A stretch of DNA of 64,000 bases from Ascarosepion bandense (lineage: Eukaryota; Mollusca; Cephalopoda; Sepiida; Sepiidae): positions 1,478,501 to 1,542,500 of the forward strand of contig JBBBDQ010000225.1 of the NCBI GenBank assembly GCA_037127315.1, given 5' to 3'. Shown one piece after another: positions 41,101 to 55,800 of this stretch. The notes beneath the pieces were generated by a model, which did not search any database, was not told the DNA's origin, and saw only the letters and a list, made by a program, of their open reading frames with translations. How positions within the stretch are numbered: position 1 is the first letter of the stretch; the number at the start of each line of letters is the position of its first letter. A program made the position numbers and the translations under genes.

Positions 41101-44100
41101 ACCAAGACATTGTTAATCTTTTCTCTCTATATTCTTTTAATTTTCCATATTGCCGCTACTACTGCAGCAATGATTAACAAAGTATTTATCCCTACTGACC
41201 AATTTATCATGTTTATTTTACTATTCCTCCAACTCATACTTTTTCTTAAAATATTTAATCTGTGTTTTAACTGATCCATGTTAATCCTGTCTATTGGTTT
41301 TAATAACTCTGGCATCTGTTCTAGAGTGACACTTTGTTAGCAATGGTTACCAACTGAAAATACTGTTGTATAAACCCACTCAATTCCTGTAATTCAGCTG
41401 TCACAGCCTCTGTATTGTTATCTACTTCCTGTCTTAGTATTGATACACTTTCTCTATCCACCTGGGTCAGGATTCTCTGATCCATTTCTATCTTCCCTAG
41501 TTTTCTCTTTATAACCTTATCATTTTCAGTTACTGTCCCAAATAGAACATTTAGTGCTTTTCCAACAATAGAAACCACTGCTCTCTTATGTGTAGTAGCT
41601 TCATTCCCTTCAGGTAACTTCTTATATCTTTCCACTGGGCTTCTATTATAGCTGTTTACAACTCTAAAGTGTACAGCAGTCTAAGGATACCTCCCTTCTG
41701 TGGAATAATGTTTTGCCACCTTTAACCTGGCTAAGTCCAACCTTTTTATCTCACCCTTCAATTTGCCTAGGAGTGGCTTGTATGGGTTCAAATCGATCAT
41801 GAAGGTGACTAGACGCTTCAACCTTGTCTCACTAGTTTTCTTAAAAATTGTATTTTGGCTGTGCCTCCAATCTCGTCATCATAATCATCATCATCAACAA
41901 TAGTGTCAATCCTCTTGTGCAAGCCATTCCTGTAATGGTAAGAAGAATTTCTTGTTTTTATTATTCCCTTTTACTACCCATTGTTAATTTTAATTCGTAA
42001 CCTCTAGGACATTTTCACTATTTCCTTCTCTTTTATTTTATTTTATCTTAAACTTTTCTTCCCTCTCAATTGGTTGATTGTTTCAGACAGGCATGTGGTG
42101 CTTTCCACCCCAAAGGTTGTGTTTTACCACTGGCCAGTCAGCAGCACCAACAAGTAAATTCTTTTACTCTCTGTGACATGCATTCCACGCGCCTGCCATC
42201 TCCAAACAATATCTATTCAGCCACTGTCTGTGGCTGAATAGAACAAATCTGGCGTTATTGTGCACCGACAATGAACCCATCCATCCTCTCATTCATAATC
42301 AAAATATTTAAAAAAAAATTTTTTTTTTATTGGAATTTGGGATCCTTTGCCCCCCTCAATCTCTTCTTGAGGGATAACTCTGGCTCAACCTCTCACCCTT
42401 CTTCATACCTCCACCTTTCTCAGAGTTGGGAGAGAGGTATTTCATCTTCCTCCCCCAGAGTCCTTGTCTGTCTCCATATCTTCTAGCTCCACAAGGGTTG
42501 TTTTTCCTTGTCTTTGCCTTTTTCTTCTTAGGATTGCTTATTCCCCAATCAGTTATTTCAGCTAATTTTAGGTCATTAGCATGAGTCCTCCTTGTTCGTT
42601 CCACCATCTGATCCGAGATCCCAAATAGCACAGGTCCCGTCTGCACTACTATTCTATAATATGGTTCCCACCTTTGGTCCAACTTTCCTTCCCTTAGGTG
42701 AATCTTGTAGTACACAGGATCCCCAACCCAATGTCTTACCTCCTTTCTGTCCTTCTGATTCCACTTCTTTTGCACCCTCTGTATTTTCTTTTTGACCTGG
42801 ATGAAGAATCTATGTTACTGTTCTATTAGTAATTGATGATGGTCCAACTCCAAATACTTTCTGTGGGGCTTCAACAAATTGTTCATTGGCAGGACCACAA
42901 CTCTGCCAAACAGCATGTTATATGGCAAGAATCTGGAGGTTTCATTGACTGAAAACCTCATGGCTGCCAGAGTCTGTGTCAGATACAGATCCCAGTTCTC
43001 AGTAATGTTGCTCGCTAATTTAGCCATGTATGTCTCCTAAGATTTTATGGAACCTTTCCACCTTAGTATTACTTTGGGAATAATAGAGAGATGTTGTTAT
43101 GGGTTCCACATTTAGGCTAGTCAGTACCTCCTTCACTATATTATTCACATTTTTCAGTCCATTGTCTGTAACTAACTGCATGGGAGCAATATACCTGTGG
43201 AAAATTTAACCCACCACCAGATCAGCTACTGTTCTAGCTCTTGTATCCAGCACAGCGAAGGCCTCCAGCCAATTTGTCAGCCAATTCACAAAGCTTACGA
43301 TGTAATTGTTACCTCTAGGGGTCTCCCCCTGTATGGTCCTGACTCATTCATACTTATCTTTTTGAAGGGGAAACTTGAGATATCCATTCCTTCTAATGGT
43401 GCCATTCTCTGCCTCCTACTATGCACCTTATACACCACACATAGTCAATGACCTCACTGAACAACTTGGGTCAGTAATAAGTCCTTCCTATCAAGTCATA
43501 GGTTTTATCGATCCCCATGTGTCCCAGCTACTCATGACTTTGCTCTAATATCTCTAGTGTCAAATCCTTTGGCACATACAGCCTAGATCTAGCCTTGTCA
43601 TCTCTTTCTAAGAGAGAGTATAGCCTCCCTTCATGTATTGCATACTTGGAGGCTTTCCAGCCTCTACTCTTATCTCAATGTCCACCTCAATTTCTTCCTT
43701 CCAGTGGGGGTCAGTGACCCCTTATGTATCTTCTTCTCCATCCGTCTTTAACTCAGGGCAGTTTTTCAATTCATTAGAGTTAATTACTTCTATCTGGTAA
43801 GCTTTTTCATCTACCCCTGGCTCCACTCTATCAGATTCCCTCTCCAACCTTTGAGGTATCCTAGAGTGCAGATTGGCACAGGTGTTATCTCTTCCAGCCA
43901 GGTACTTTATTTTACAGTTGTACCTGCTTAACTTCAAGGCCCACTGTTGTATTTTCTTCTTTGTCCAATCCATGTCCAGCAAATACTGGAGAGGCCTATG
44001 GTCAGTTTTTATGATAAATATGGCACTGTTCAAATAGTAGTTTAATTTCTTGAAGGTGTACATGATACTAAATGCCGCCTTTTCTATTTCAGGCCATCTC

Positions 44101-47100
44101 TGCTAGGTCTCTGAGAGTTTGTGTGACAGGAAGTATATGGTATGCCTGGCGCTGAGCCATCCTTTTCAGGACATGGCTGAGTGAAGACTGTCTCTGTACA
44201 CCACTCACTGATGTCCATGTACAGGACCATGGGCTTGCTGAGATCTGGATAGGTCAGCAAGGGCACAGCATTCAGCTGTTCCTTCATTGTATCAGATGCC
44301 TTTTGGCACTTCTCTGTCCACTTAAATCTAGAATATCTCTTAATTAAGGCTATCAGAGGAGTGGCTATTTTGGAGAATTCCATGATAAACCATCTATAGT
44401 GTCCTATGGCCCTTATAAAACCTCTCACTTGTCCTATGGTTTTGGGTTCGTGCATATCCCTGATCACCTTGACTTTGTCTAAATCAGGCTTGATCCCCTC
44501 TTCACTTATTATCAAGCCCAAATACTTTGTCTCTTCCCTCAGAAATTAGCACTTTGACAGCTTCAACTTTAACCTGAGCACTCTTAATCAACCCAGTACC
44601 TGTTCCAGGTGGTTGATATGTTGTTCTGGCGTTTCTGAGAACACCACAGTGTCATCCAAATAGTTCACTGCAAAGTTCTCAAAAACTCCAGCCTTTTGGT
44701 TGCTGAAGGATACCCAGAGCATTAGCCAACCCAAACAGCATAACTCTGAACTGAAACAGTCCTAGGTGGCACATAAACACCACCTTCTCTTTGTCTGTCT
44801 CCTCCAGGGCTACCTGCTAGTTATCTGATCTTAGATCTAAGGTGTAGAAGTATCTAGCCTTTCCCAACAAAGCCAGTCTATCAATGGCAGACACACTGCC
44901 AACAGTCTAGAAACAGTGTTCAGCTTTCTGAAGTCCATGCAGCACCGATGCCTGCCATCTTTCTCGTCTACTACCACTATGGGAAAGCTCCAGGGAGATT
45001 TTGACCTTTCTGTCATCCTACTTCCATCATATCCTTAATTGCCAGTCTTGTGTATGATTGTTCTATAGGGTCTCAGCTTAATTGTGTGGTGGTTACCTAT
45101 ATCAGTTTGCATCTTAACTGTGCTAGTTTGGCCCAACTCTTTATCTGATCTGGCCACTACATCCTGATTAGATCTTATCAGGGGCCACTATTTCCTCATT
45201 TTCCACCTGCTTTAAGTATTTCTCCTTTTTATTCATCTTCACTCTTTGCAAGATCATCAAGGGTAGGGCCCTTCCTACCTTTTCTCCCTTCTTCATTTTC
45301 ATAGTTTTACTGGCCTGATTTACTAACAGTATGTGCATTATTTCTGCAGCCTCCACAACTGTTTCACACAGGAATACCTCACTTTCATCATGGTTATTTT
45401 TTTCTATAAGGATCAACTGAAGAATCTCTCTTTTATCTTCTTCCCTGTCTATGTTGGCTTAATGGCAGTGAAGCTAGTCTTCCCACAAGACCACATCTGT
45501 GCACAGATCTGGGGTTACATAAACCCTCTGGATGCTTCTTGTCCCTCCTATTTTCACTAGGAGATTCACTATCCTCTTTATCTTCATTGGTGGGCTTGTC
45601 TGCTTGGGTGATATTTTTTTTTTTTGTCCACCTTCCTCATCCAACCCCTACTTCTTAAGCACTCATATTCTCTCTGTCTCTTTCAGTCATGAGACTGACA
45701 CCCCGGTATCTATTAGGGCTTTTACCACTGATCCCCTCAATATTGTCTTACAAGAAAGCTCTTTTTCCTGTGTCAATACGGGGAACATCTTGGCCTTCTT
45801 TCATCTCCTAGGACCTGGGTTCTCCATTTAAACAGCCATGGATGCTTTCAGTAGTGTGTTTTTTCCATCATTATCTTCATGAGGATTCCCTCTTAGCCTT
45901 TTTTTCCTGGGTGCCCATGGACAGGTCTTGTATATCTTGTTTACTCTTCATCGCCGAGAACAGCTTCTTTTTAGGGGGCCTGGTTTTTCACAGAACCAGC
46001 ACCTTCCAGTTGGGCAGTTGGTTGTGAAGTGACCCCCATGATCACATGCCCAACACCTCATTCCTTTTCTTCTTACTTGGGCAACCCTCCCTTTTACTTT
46101 TGGGGTGTCCCTGTGGTGTTCTCCTCATTCTATTTTCCAAGGCCAGGCATTTTTAGCATGAGTCTGTGGAGGTCTTTTCTGAGCCTACACCAGTTTGACT
46201 TATTCCCTCGACAACTGCACCCAGTGCACTTGGGAATATTAGAATCTGGAGGTAGACTATTCTTTGTTGGACAATTTCTCACCCTGTGGCTTTTGTGGCC
46301 ACAGGTCCAACAGAACAAGCCGTATCTATCAGGAACCTCTTCCCATTCTTCCAGTTCCTTCTCTTGCTTAAAACAGGAGATTTTTGTCTGCCCCTCTCCA
46401 CCTGCCTACTTCCCAACTCAGCCCCTGTATCTGACTCCTCTTCTTGGCCTTTTCCCAGACTCCTGAGCTTTATTTAGCCAGAGCTACTGCTGCTGATAAT
46501 TTCAAGGGTCCCTCTCTTGGGTAATGGCTGCAGGTAATACTCTTTACACAATTCCTTTCTCCTTTCTCAGTAGGTTGTTTGTGCTTGTGACTCTATGGTG
46601 GCTGCAGGCAGGTCCTCCCACCTCCTCTGTATTGCCAAAAAAACTATCATTCACATGCACTTTTTCTTGCTCTTTTCTGGACTGAAATTTTAGTGCTTTA
46701 GTGGGATCTCTCAGAGTGATATCATTCAACACTCGCAAATTGTTTTTGCCCCGAACAAATTTATCAGTTAAATTTCCTTTCCAAGCATCTGATCTTTTGT
46801 TGAGTAGCCTTTTCATGTCTTGACTGGCACTTAGGGTCTTTACAACCTCTTTTATCGGGCCAACTGTCAACACCTAAAGAAAGAATTAAAGAAAAAAAAC
46901 ACTCATTATATTGAATGTTATGAATAATAATGAGGGTGTTGCAGTTTCACAGTGCCTATACATGAGCCACCACTACTTGTGTTTGTATCTCTTGGCCCAA
47001 CCAAGAAACTTTCCCCCAAAAAATGAAATAATTTTATGTTTGATCATTGTCAGATTTTTGGAAGTGGGTTGGATTAAGAACTTTACAATTTTGCATTCAT

Positions 47101-47118
47101 TTTTTTGTTTTGATGTTG

Positions 47119-47151
<33 letters not shown>

Positions 47152-50100
47152 GGCTCAAACTGGATGGATACAACATGACTTTGGGCATTTGTCAGTGTTT
47201 AAATTTTCAAAATGGGACCATCTCTTGCATTATTTTACTATGGGTTTCATCAAAGTAAGATCTTAACCCATTTCTTTTTAATATTATCTCCTCATTTATT
47301 CCACTGAATTTCTCTCTCCCTTGTTTTTCTAGCCTTTTCTGTCCTATTTCTCAGTATCTACTTCCATTTCTCTTAGTCTTTTGTAATTCTTTCACGTTTA
47401 TATATTTTATATTATTTTTCTTGATAATTTATAATTTTACATGTGTTGAAGTGTAAACTTATGTGATTGTACATTTCTGGTTAAGATTGTGTACATAATA
47501 CTACACATGCTAAATTAGGTATTTTCTTTAGATTCAACTTTTCTGTATAGTTTATTTGGTGGGTTACATGGGGCATAATATTTATTTGGCAAGACAGTCT
47601 GTATGGGCAGGAGGACATTAGCTAACAATCAGTCCATTATACCCTATGATGAGACATTTCTGCTAGATTTTTACTGATTTTTTTCTTTTTAGGTTATAAT
47701 CTAATAGATACTTTTTTTTCAATGATGTTCACCCTGTACAAGGCCTAAGAGCTACTCAAGTTAGCTTTTAAGAAAAGCTGTACCAATCAATATTCAAGTG
47801 GGAATCATGGTAAACCTAGTTATTTTGAAGGTTATATTACTGAGAACACCTACAAACTTGTCTCCTTTATAGAAAGTTAAATAGTAGCTGAAAACATTGG
47901 GTATTTAAAAATAAACTCGACAAACTCATGTCAAGGAAAAAAAAATGTCAAGGAACAATATAATCTGCATTTTGATAAAGATTGTGATAGTATTACTGGT
48001 TGGAGTGTTGAAATGCACTCAGTATAAGTTTACGTGGGAGTGTAAACATGAGATTATACATTTCCTGTTGTAGTCCATAGCACATGTGCTAAATAATTTT
48101 AATCCTGGGAATGCATTCTTCAGTATAAACTGGCTGAAGGCTATTTGGAAGCACACAGTTCCTTGGCACATTAATCTAGTAGGCAATTCACATATCAGCA
48201 TGTCTGTCTGTATGTACAGTCAGCTCATTGGTCTGTTAGGTTCTAGGATTGAACATTCTTACTCAAATTTTAAATAAATCTTCACTTTTTTCTCTTATGG
48301 CATCATCTAATTTTCTTATCATTTATAATCTATCTAGAACTGTCTATCCAATATATGTTCTGTTCTGTTAAATTTGCAGTTTCAATTTTGCTGAAATGAT
48401 TTTAGTTCTAAAAGTTTTTAAATTAAAATAGTTAAATCATTTTTCAGTTACTAACTTTTTCTTGGAACTTTTTAGAGATTATGAGTATCTGTTTTCTCTT
48501 TATTTGTTTCTGAATTTAAAAAAATATATCCAACTAAACTTTAAAAGTGAGGGGCATTGAAATAGGCTCTGTTCAAATCTAACTGAAAGAAACAGACAAA
48601 ATTTTCAAGGCAGATATATTCTTTATTGGAAATATTGACACAAAAATCCAAATTTGATAGCTCAATTTTATCTGCTAATAAATTTTGTAATCACTTTAAA
48701 AAGGCAGATATGTGTGGAAATTATTCAGAATTATTATTATTGCACATTTGCAAATGTTTTTCCCAAAATTAAACAGACTATCATTTATATCTCCCCTTAA
48801 TACTACTACAGATTTTTTATTAAATATTGAAAAACAAAAATTGTTTTATGATTGCTAATTTCTATTTATTTATTTTGTTAGGGTGCCTCACCATCATGGT
48901 GGAGTCATATGCATTACCAACATCATGCCAAGCCAAATGTGGTTTGTACCTCAAAATTTTTATTTGTGTTTCAGATTTAAACTAAACTGTAGGGATGTGC
49001 TAAATTATATTTGTTCAACTTTTTTCACTGTCATTTAAAATGCATCAAAATGGCTTGGAATTCTAATTCTAGTTAAGTTTGTTATGTTCACTTACATGCA
49101 AAATACCTTTGTTCTCTCCCAAGTATTATTTCAAAATGATTCTTGCAATCTAAAAATATTTTCTGGTTTTAAATAACCTGTAAACAGTTGATAGGTTATA
49201 AAAGAACAAATTAATCAATCAATATACATCAAAGATATTTATTTACTTAACTAAAATCCTTTCAAATTATTTTTCTATATTTAATACAGAAATGAATAAA
49301 TAAGAAGTACAATGTGCCTATTTTGCAGTAATTCAACATACCTTCTCTATTTCCATGGAAACATGAGAATATAACAAAAGATCAATCTATTGCAAAAGTA
49401 TTAAACTGGGATCTTCAACATGATAGTACACTAGAACATGCTAAAAATAATATTTATTTACTTATTAGTATATCTTAATATATCAGATCTGTCCAAAAAA
49501 TATCTATTTAATATTAAAATATATGTAACCTACCTACAGTAATGGTACATTAGTCTCCTTTAAAGTACTTCATTTAGGACCTCACACACTCATCCCAGCA
49601 TCTCTTCAACTTTTCAAAACTGTAGAAAAAGTCCTATTTTAGAATTGCCATCAGTTTCCTTGTTGATAAATACTTTGCAAATGACGTTAATACATCTTAG
49701 AAATGGTAATTGTTGATTGTTATACTTGGAATGGCTTTGGTTGTGGTATGACTTCAAGTGTCTGTTGCCGTACTTGGTAACCTTTAAACCAAACGCTTTA
49801 TTCGATCAACATATATTGATCATTCTCATTCTATTCTTTTATATCAGTTAATACCAGACTTGTTCACCTGTGTGTTACTTGTCCATTTCTTCTATTAAAC
49901 TAGCTCTGCCAGACCAAAGGATTGAACTCACCTGTCAGGGGATCAAGTTTCTTTTGGTCAATCCACTAGGTATCTGTCTTTTGGACAATCCAATGGTGTA
50001 ATTTTGGAGCCCTAAACCTCATGTTTATATTCAACTGCCTCCTCAATTGATGCTATAATATCTAAATAAGAGACATTTGATAATGGTTGCTAATTTGTGA

Positions 50101-53100
50101 ACTGCTTTTTCAGAGGTATTCAATTATCATTTGCTAACCGTGACAACTACTTTCATAGGCAGATATCATCTCATACCATAATCTTGACCAATGTGATGCA
50201 CCAATAGAGATGATTGGAAAAACTCGATCAAGAACTAGCTTGAATAATGAACTTTCACATTTCTATGTAGAATGCTGAAGCTACTTTGAACTGGGTTAAC
50301 TCTCCAAACATCAATCCATTCCAAAAGGGTTCAAACTGTTATGGAAAGAGCAGGACATATCTTAGTTAGGAAGATATCAACTACTGGATAAAACATAAGT
50401 TCCAAAGTAAACTATCTAATCAGAGGAACCATTCATCAACATAATAACATAAGAAGTGGAAAGAAATAGAATTCAACATGACCTGGATATGTTCTATCAA
50501 GCATAAATTTGAAAGGGTCAAGTCCTTCATTCTGTATTTAACAGTTGAAAGACTTTGGTATAAGCTACAACAGTATTCCCTATCAGTTTGTGAAAGCAGT
50601 TGTCAACATCAACAAATGCCAATTAACACATCACCCAATAAGTCACAGGCACGACATATAGATGGTGCCTCTAATAAAAAATCAGTATGATTTTTATGAA
50701 GTACTAACCTTCAAATGGCACATGACAAAACTTGGGCCTGATTGGATCATTAGCTTACAAATTACAGTTATTTAAATGAAGCTGCTGTTGCAAATTTTCA
50801 AAACAGTGGAAAATCTTAATTTCCTGTATTCATAAAGCATTGCTTTCTGAAGAGAAAAAATACTGTTCAAGCAAAGCAATGGCTTAATAAGTGTTATTCG
50901 AACTCTGCTCTATTGGAAACAAAGGTTAGGAGGTGGTATGCTGACTTTCAATGCAGTCGTACAGACACAAATGATGCTGAACGCACACGTCACCCAAAAT
51001 CAGCTGTTGTCCCGGAAAAGACTGAAAAAATCCACCAACTCGTTTTGGCTGATTGTAAATTGAAGTTGCATGTGATAGCAAAACACAGTGTGTTCACCAT
51101 TTTGCATGAACATTTGTCAATGAGAAAGCTTTGTTCAAAGTGGGTGCCGCGTTTGCTCACAGTCGATCAAAAACAACAACAATGCATTGACAATTCAGAG
51201 TGTCATTTGCAACGGTTTCAACGTAACAAGGAGTTTTTGCATAAATATGTGACAATGGATGAAACCTGGATCCACCACTTTACTCCAAAGTCAAATCAGC
51301 AGTCAGCTGAGTGGACAAGCAGCACATGAAAGTGGTCCAAAGTGACCAAAGATGCAAACATCAGCAGGCAAGGTTTTGGCCTTTCTATTTTGGGATGTGC
51401 AAGGTATTTTGGTCATCGATTACCTTGAGAAAGGAAGAGTCATCAATAGTAAATATTATATAGTATTGCTGGTGTGTTTGAAGGAAGAAATTGTCAAAAA
51501 ATGGCCACAAATGAAGAAAGAAAAGTTATCTTTCACCAAGACAACACACCATATCACAGATCGATTGCAACGATGGTAAAACTACATAAAATGCACTTTC
51601 AATTGCTTCCACATCCACCCTATTCTCCAGATCTGGCCCCCATTTTACTGGCTGTTTGCAGACCCCAAAAGAATGCTCCAGGGAAAGAGATTTGGCTCCA
51701 ATAAAGAAGTGATATCATATTTTGAGGCCAAAGACAAATCTTTCTACAAAAAAGGCATTGAATTGTTAGAGAAGCATTGGAATCAGTGTATCACCCTAGA
51801 AGGAGACTATATTGATGAATAAAGTCAAATTTTGCCTAAAAGTTGTGGTTTTATTAGTTAGGCCTGAGATTTATTGAGTGATGCGTTAAGTATATTTTGA
51901 GGAAGCAGTGCTTCAAATTTGTTCAGACCTCTCAAATCAACCCCTCCCTCCTTCATAAAAAGCATGACCAAAAAACCTTGTGTATTCCATCCTATGCAGT
52001 TGTGGCAAGGAATACAAAGGAGAGACCAGCCCTTCTTTAAAAGTAATGGTAGACGAACATTAGAAAACCGTTTTCTAGAAAGAGAAATTGAAATCTGGTG
52101 GGGAGTGATTATATATGTCAGAAAAATATTAGTCATCAGCTGTTGTAGAATGAAGACAAGATAAGGTACAAAGAACAACTCTGGAAGAATCAGCACACAT
52201 TTTAGTCACAGCTAACCTCCTAGACATTGTATAGTGAAGAATACTATCTGGAAGCTTCTGATTAAGGAAAAAGTGGACACCCAAATAATTCCACTACATG
52301 TATCTAGTTGCTGCTATTGTTCAACCAGCTGAATAAACAATTGAATGAAAGGCTTAGTTTAAAATTTCAAGGGTACAAAGACTCCTGAAAAAATTGGGTG
52401 ATACAATGGGTAAACTGTGAGTATAGCAACCAAGGTCTGTATGCTTGTCAAAATAGTAAAGCATATAATAATTCCTCATCTGAAAATCCCAACATAAATT
52501 AGAAGGATTTGCTCTTTGTTTATATTACAAATAATTTTTTGTGAATGTTACATTTCAGAGTTATCATTCACAGGATCTAATTTTGAAGTTTTCTGAAAAA
52601 TTGCAAAAGTCTAATTTATATAGATATGTCTTTAAAATTAAATTTATGGAAATGGACAGTAAAGAACAAATGTAAAAATAACTTGGGGGGTAACTTGGAA
52701 ATCAAATGTTTTTTACTAAAAGTGTTTGAAAAAGTTAGTTTTGCTAGATTTTTTTTGTTTTTTCATTTTTCAACAAAAGTAAGAGTAGTCTTTGCTATCA
52801 TTTGTATAATTCCTTATCTATAACAATTGTTAGGAAATAATTAAAACCAATGTATTTCTTGAAAAATCTGCAACTGAAATTTTTTCTAAATAAAATCCTA
52901 TGATCTATATTATTATTATTATTATTCATTATCGTCGTTGTTATAAGTATTTTATTTTTCATCAGCTGGATAAAGACCCTGATATACGGATAGACAAATA
53001 CTTTGTAATTGGAGACATAATGCCTGTCGAGGTGAGTAGTCTTGGTTTCTATCTTAAATAATGTAATAATACAATTGTGCACAATAATCATCAGATCATT

Positions 53101-55662
53101 TTCTACATCAAACTTATTTTTTTATGTTTAATTTGCTCACCTTACAAAGATGTCATTGTACATATTATACTCAGTAAATGCATTATTAGTAACAATATAT
53201 TTAGATTAGGCCTTTTATTAGAAAATTGGAATAGAGTATTATTAAATTTCTTTTAAAAGTCTATTGCATTATATATGTAAATATTATTCTATAGCAATTA
53301 TTGGACAATCACTAATAAGTTTTTCAAATTTTTATTTGCTATAGACTGTTAAAGGGATCCCAAATCATATATCCAAACACATTTTTCCCTGCTTTTTTTT
53401 TGTTTTGTGTTTTTTTGTTTTTTTTTACAGGGAAATATTCATTCTGTATGTCATATTTTCCTATGAAATAAATTTCATGCATATCCACTTGCTCTAATTG
53501 CTGAAATTTGAATGAGCATATCACTTAGTTTTACTACTTTTCTGATTATAACCTCCTTGTGCTTTTTTTTAAATTCAGCCATTTTGCCTTGCCACTGATA
53601 TACTAAGACATGAGAGAATGATCAAGTATCAGTGATAATTACGGTTATACACAGAAACAAAGAAACATTTATCAAAAAGTTTTCCTAAAAATGCAAGATA
53701 TTCAAGTTGTACATACACTCACATGCACACAAACTCACACACACACTTAAATAGAAAAAAATCATGCTAAATATTAAAAGTTCATTTATAGTTTGAGCTC
53801 ATAATGAAATATTTTATAAAGAGAATCATCTCATTATTTTAACCTTTCTAAAAATGACTGAAGCTAAATATAATTTGCAAAAATTTAGATTGATTTTATA
53901 GTTATTATTTCACTTCCAGAAAATTTATATAGATATTGTCCAAACTTTTTCACTCAACATATTTTCTTTTGATATTAATAAAGGACCAACAATCATCTGA
54001 CGAGGATTTTGTGATCAGATATTCAAAATTATTAGAATATTATTTTTATCAGTTGCAAGGCATCAGTTTGCTTAATTTTGTAATTGCTTCATAATTGGAT
54101 CATATATTTTGGTTAATTAGTGCATGGGAGATGTTTTTGTATCGGTCTGGACATATAATTATAAAAACTGCTATCAAAGATAATATTGAAGTTATAGGAA
54201 ACCCTTCTGTTTCTATTAAATAGTATTTTTTTAACATTGATATCTTTATTGTCATATAAAAAGGAACCCTCCTTACTGAAGCATTAGAAATTATGTCTTG
54301 TCACCCTTACAAAAGTAGAAAAGAAATTTTATTATTTTTACAGTGAAATTTTAATAAACTGAATTTGTGAGGATTTTCATACTAATCTTCTATAAAATTA
54401 CTAATATTAACTTCCTAATATATTTTGAAAATTTAGTCATAACATATTGTATAATAGAATGTGATAACATAAAAGTATATCCAAAAAAACAACTCTTTGC
54501 TTAAATCCCTGGTTCTCACAGGAACTTTAAAAAAATTAAAATTCATTATCTAGAAATTTAAATTTTCTGAGATAGACTATTTATCTTTTTGTATATATAA
54601 CATACTATTTTGAAACTAAAGATGTAAAAAAAAGTTTTTGAAAAATAAATTTTGTGTAAAATATGAACTTATTTCTTTGTTCATTTCTAAGTAATTGCAT
54701 TTTAAGTCAACATACTTAAGGAATAAAATAACTGCCATTACTCTAATTTAAAAAAAAAATACTATTACATGATTTCATGTTTTTGAATACATTATCAAAT
54801 CTTTTAATAGCATGAACAGTGTCATGCTAATTAATGAGTTAATGAGTAAATTATTGAGAGGTGAACAAGATTGGACTGATTGAATTATGAATAATTTTTA
54901 TTGGGTAAAATTCATAACATTCAAAACTTTAGAGACTTAAGATAAATTAATATGTAGAAAATATTTAAAGAAAATTTTACAGTTTTACAGCTGTTACAAT
55001 TTCTGTAATATTGCAAAGGAATAAATTATTTATAGGAAATATGTAATAAATATGATTAAAAGTAGCTTTTTATGAATAATATGAAAATATACCTTATTTA
55101 TTTTTGAAATTCATCATTATCATTTCAAGAGTTTTTGGATGGTTTAAACCATTTTTGTTGCTGCTTTTATTATTACTACAGTATGGCTGATCCATTCTGA
55201 TATATACAATCCATATATAAAGAAAAAGTTTCTCTTAATATTTTTTCTAAGAGTGCAAACCAGACAATGCTAGCACATAAAATGATTTGTATGCTTTACA
55301 ATATAGTGTTTTTTGTTTGTTTTTTTATTAATAGTACAACCATGTCCTCATTTTAGTTTCTCACATCAGAAAAAGTCAATGACAAAAAATACATAACATT
55401 CCATACAAAATGAAAAAGAGAATATAAGGGAGAAACCAGTTAACTTGAGGATCACAGGAAATTCATATCTTTTATGGCAGGCTATATCTAGAAAGATAAC
55501 GACTCACATTACTTTCTCTGATATGAAGTCCAAATAATGCATTGTAGGTGAGAAAATGCTATACACATTATGGCTTACAATGCATAAACAAGATAATTTT
55601 ATTTATTTTGCTTAACAAAGAAACAATTGAAAAGCTACCCTGCACACCCACACACATCGGAT

Positions 55663-55712
<50 letters not shown>

Positions 55713-55760
55713 TTTGGTCTTAATTAAATTAGACCAGTACACAATTGTATTCAAATGTGT

Positions 55761-55800
<40 letters not shown>

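Larger units (their letters stand above)
35013..47152 (+). other. FADS-like: Intron 3 (12.1 kb)
   Basis: Bounded by GTAAGT and a T-run plus ACAG. Almost entirely filled by minus-strand transposon relics (LINE, hAT, Gypsy). Confidence 0.9.
48942..52965 (+). other. FADS-like: Intron 5 (4.0 kb)
   Basis: GTTTGT to TTCATCAG. Contains mariner relics, a tRNA-SINE and a Penelope fragment. 50050-50620 looks like more repeat-derived sequence without an identifiable family. Confidence 0.85.

Noticed and set aside
45333..46466. Run of + strand open frames (60-145 codons) at 45.3-46.5 kb
   Set aside because: They are the complement of the minus-strand Gypsy gag/protease region; Pro/Ser/Phe-rich shadow translation.
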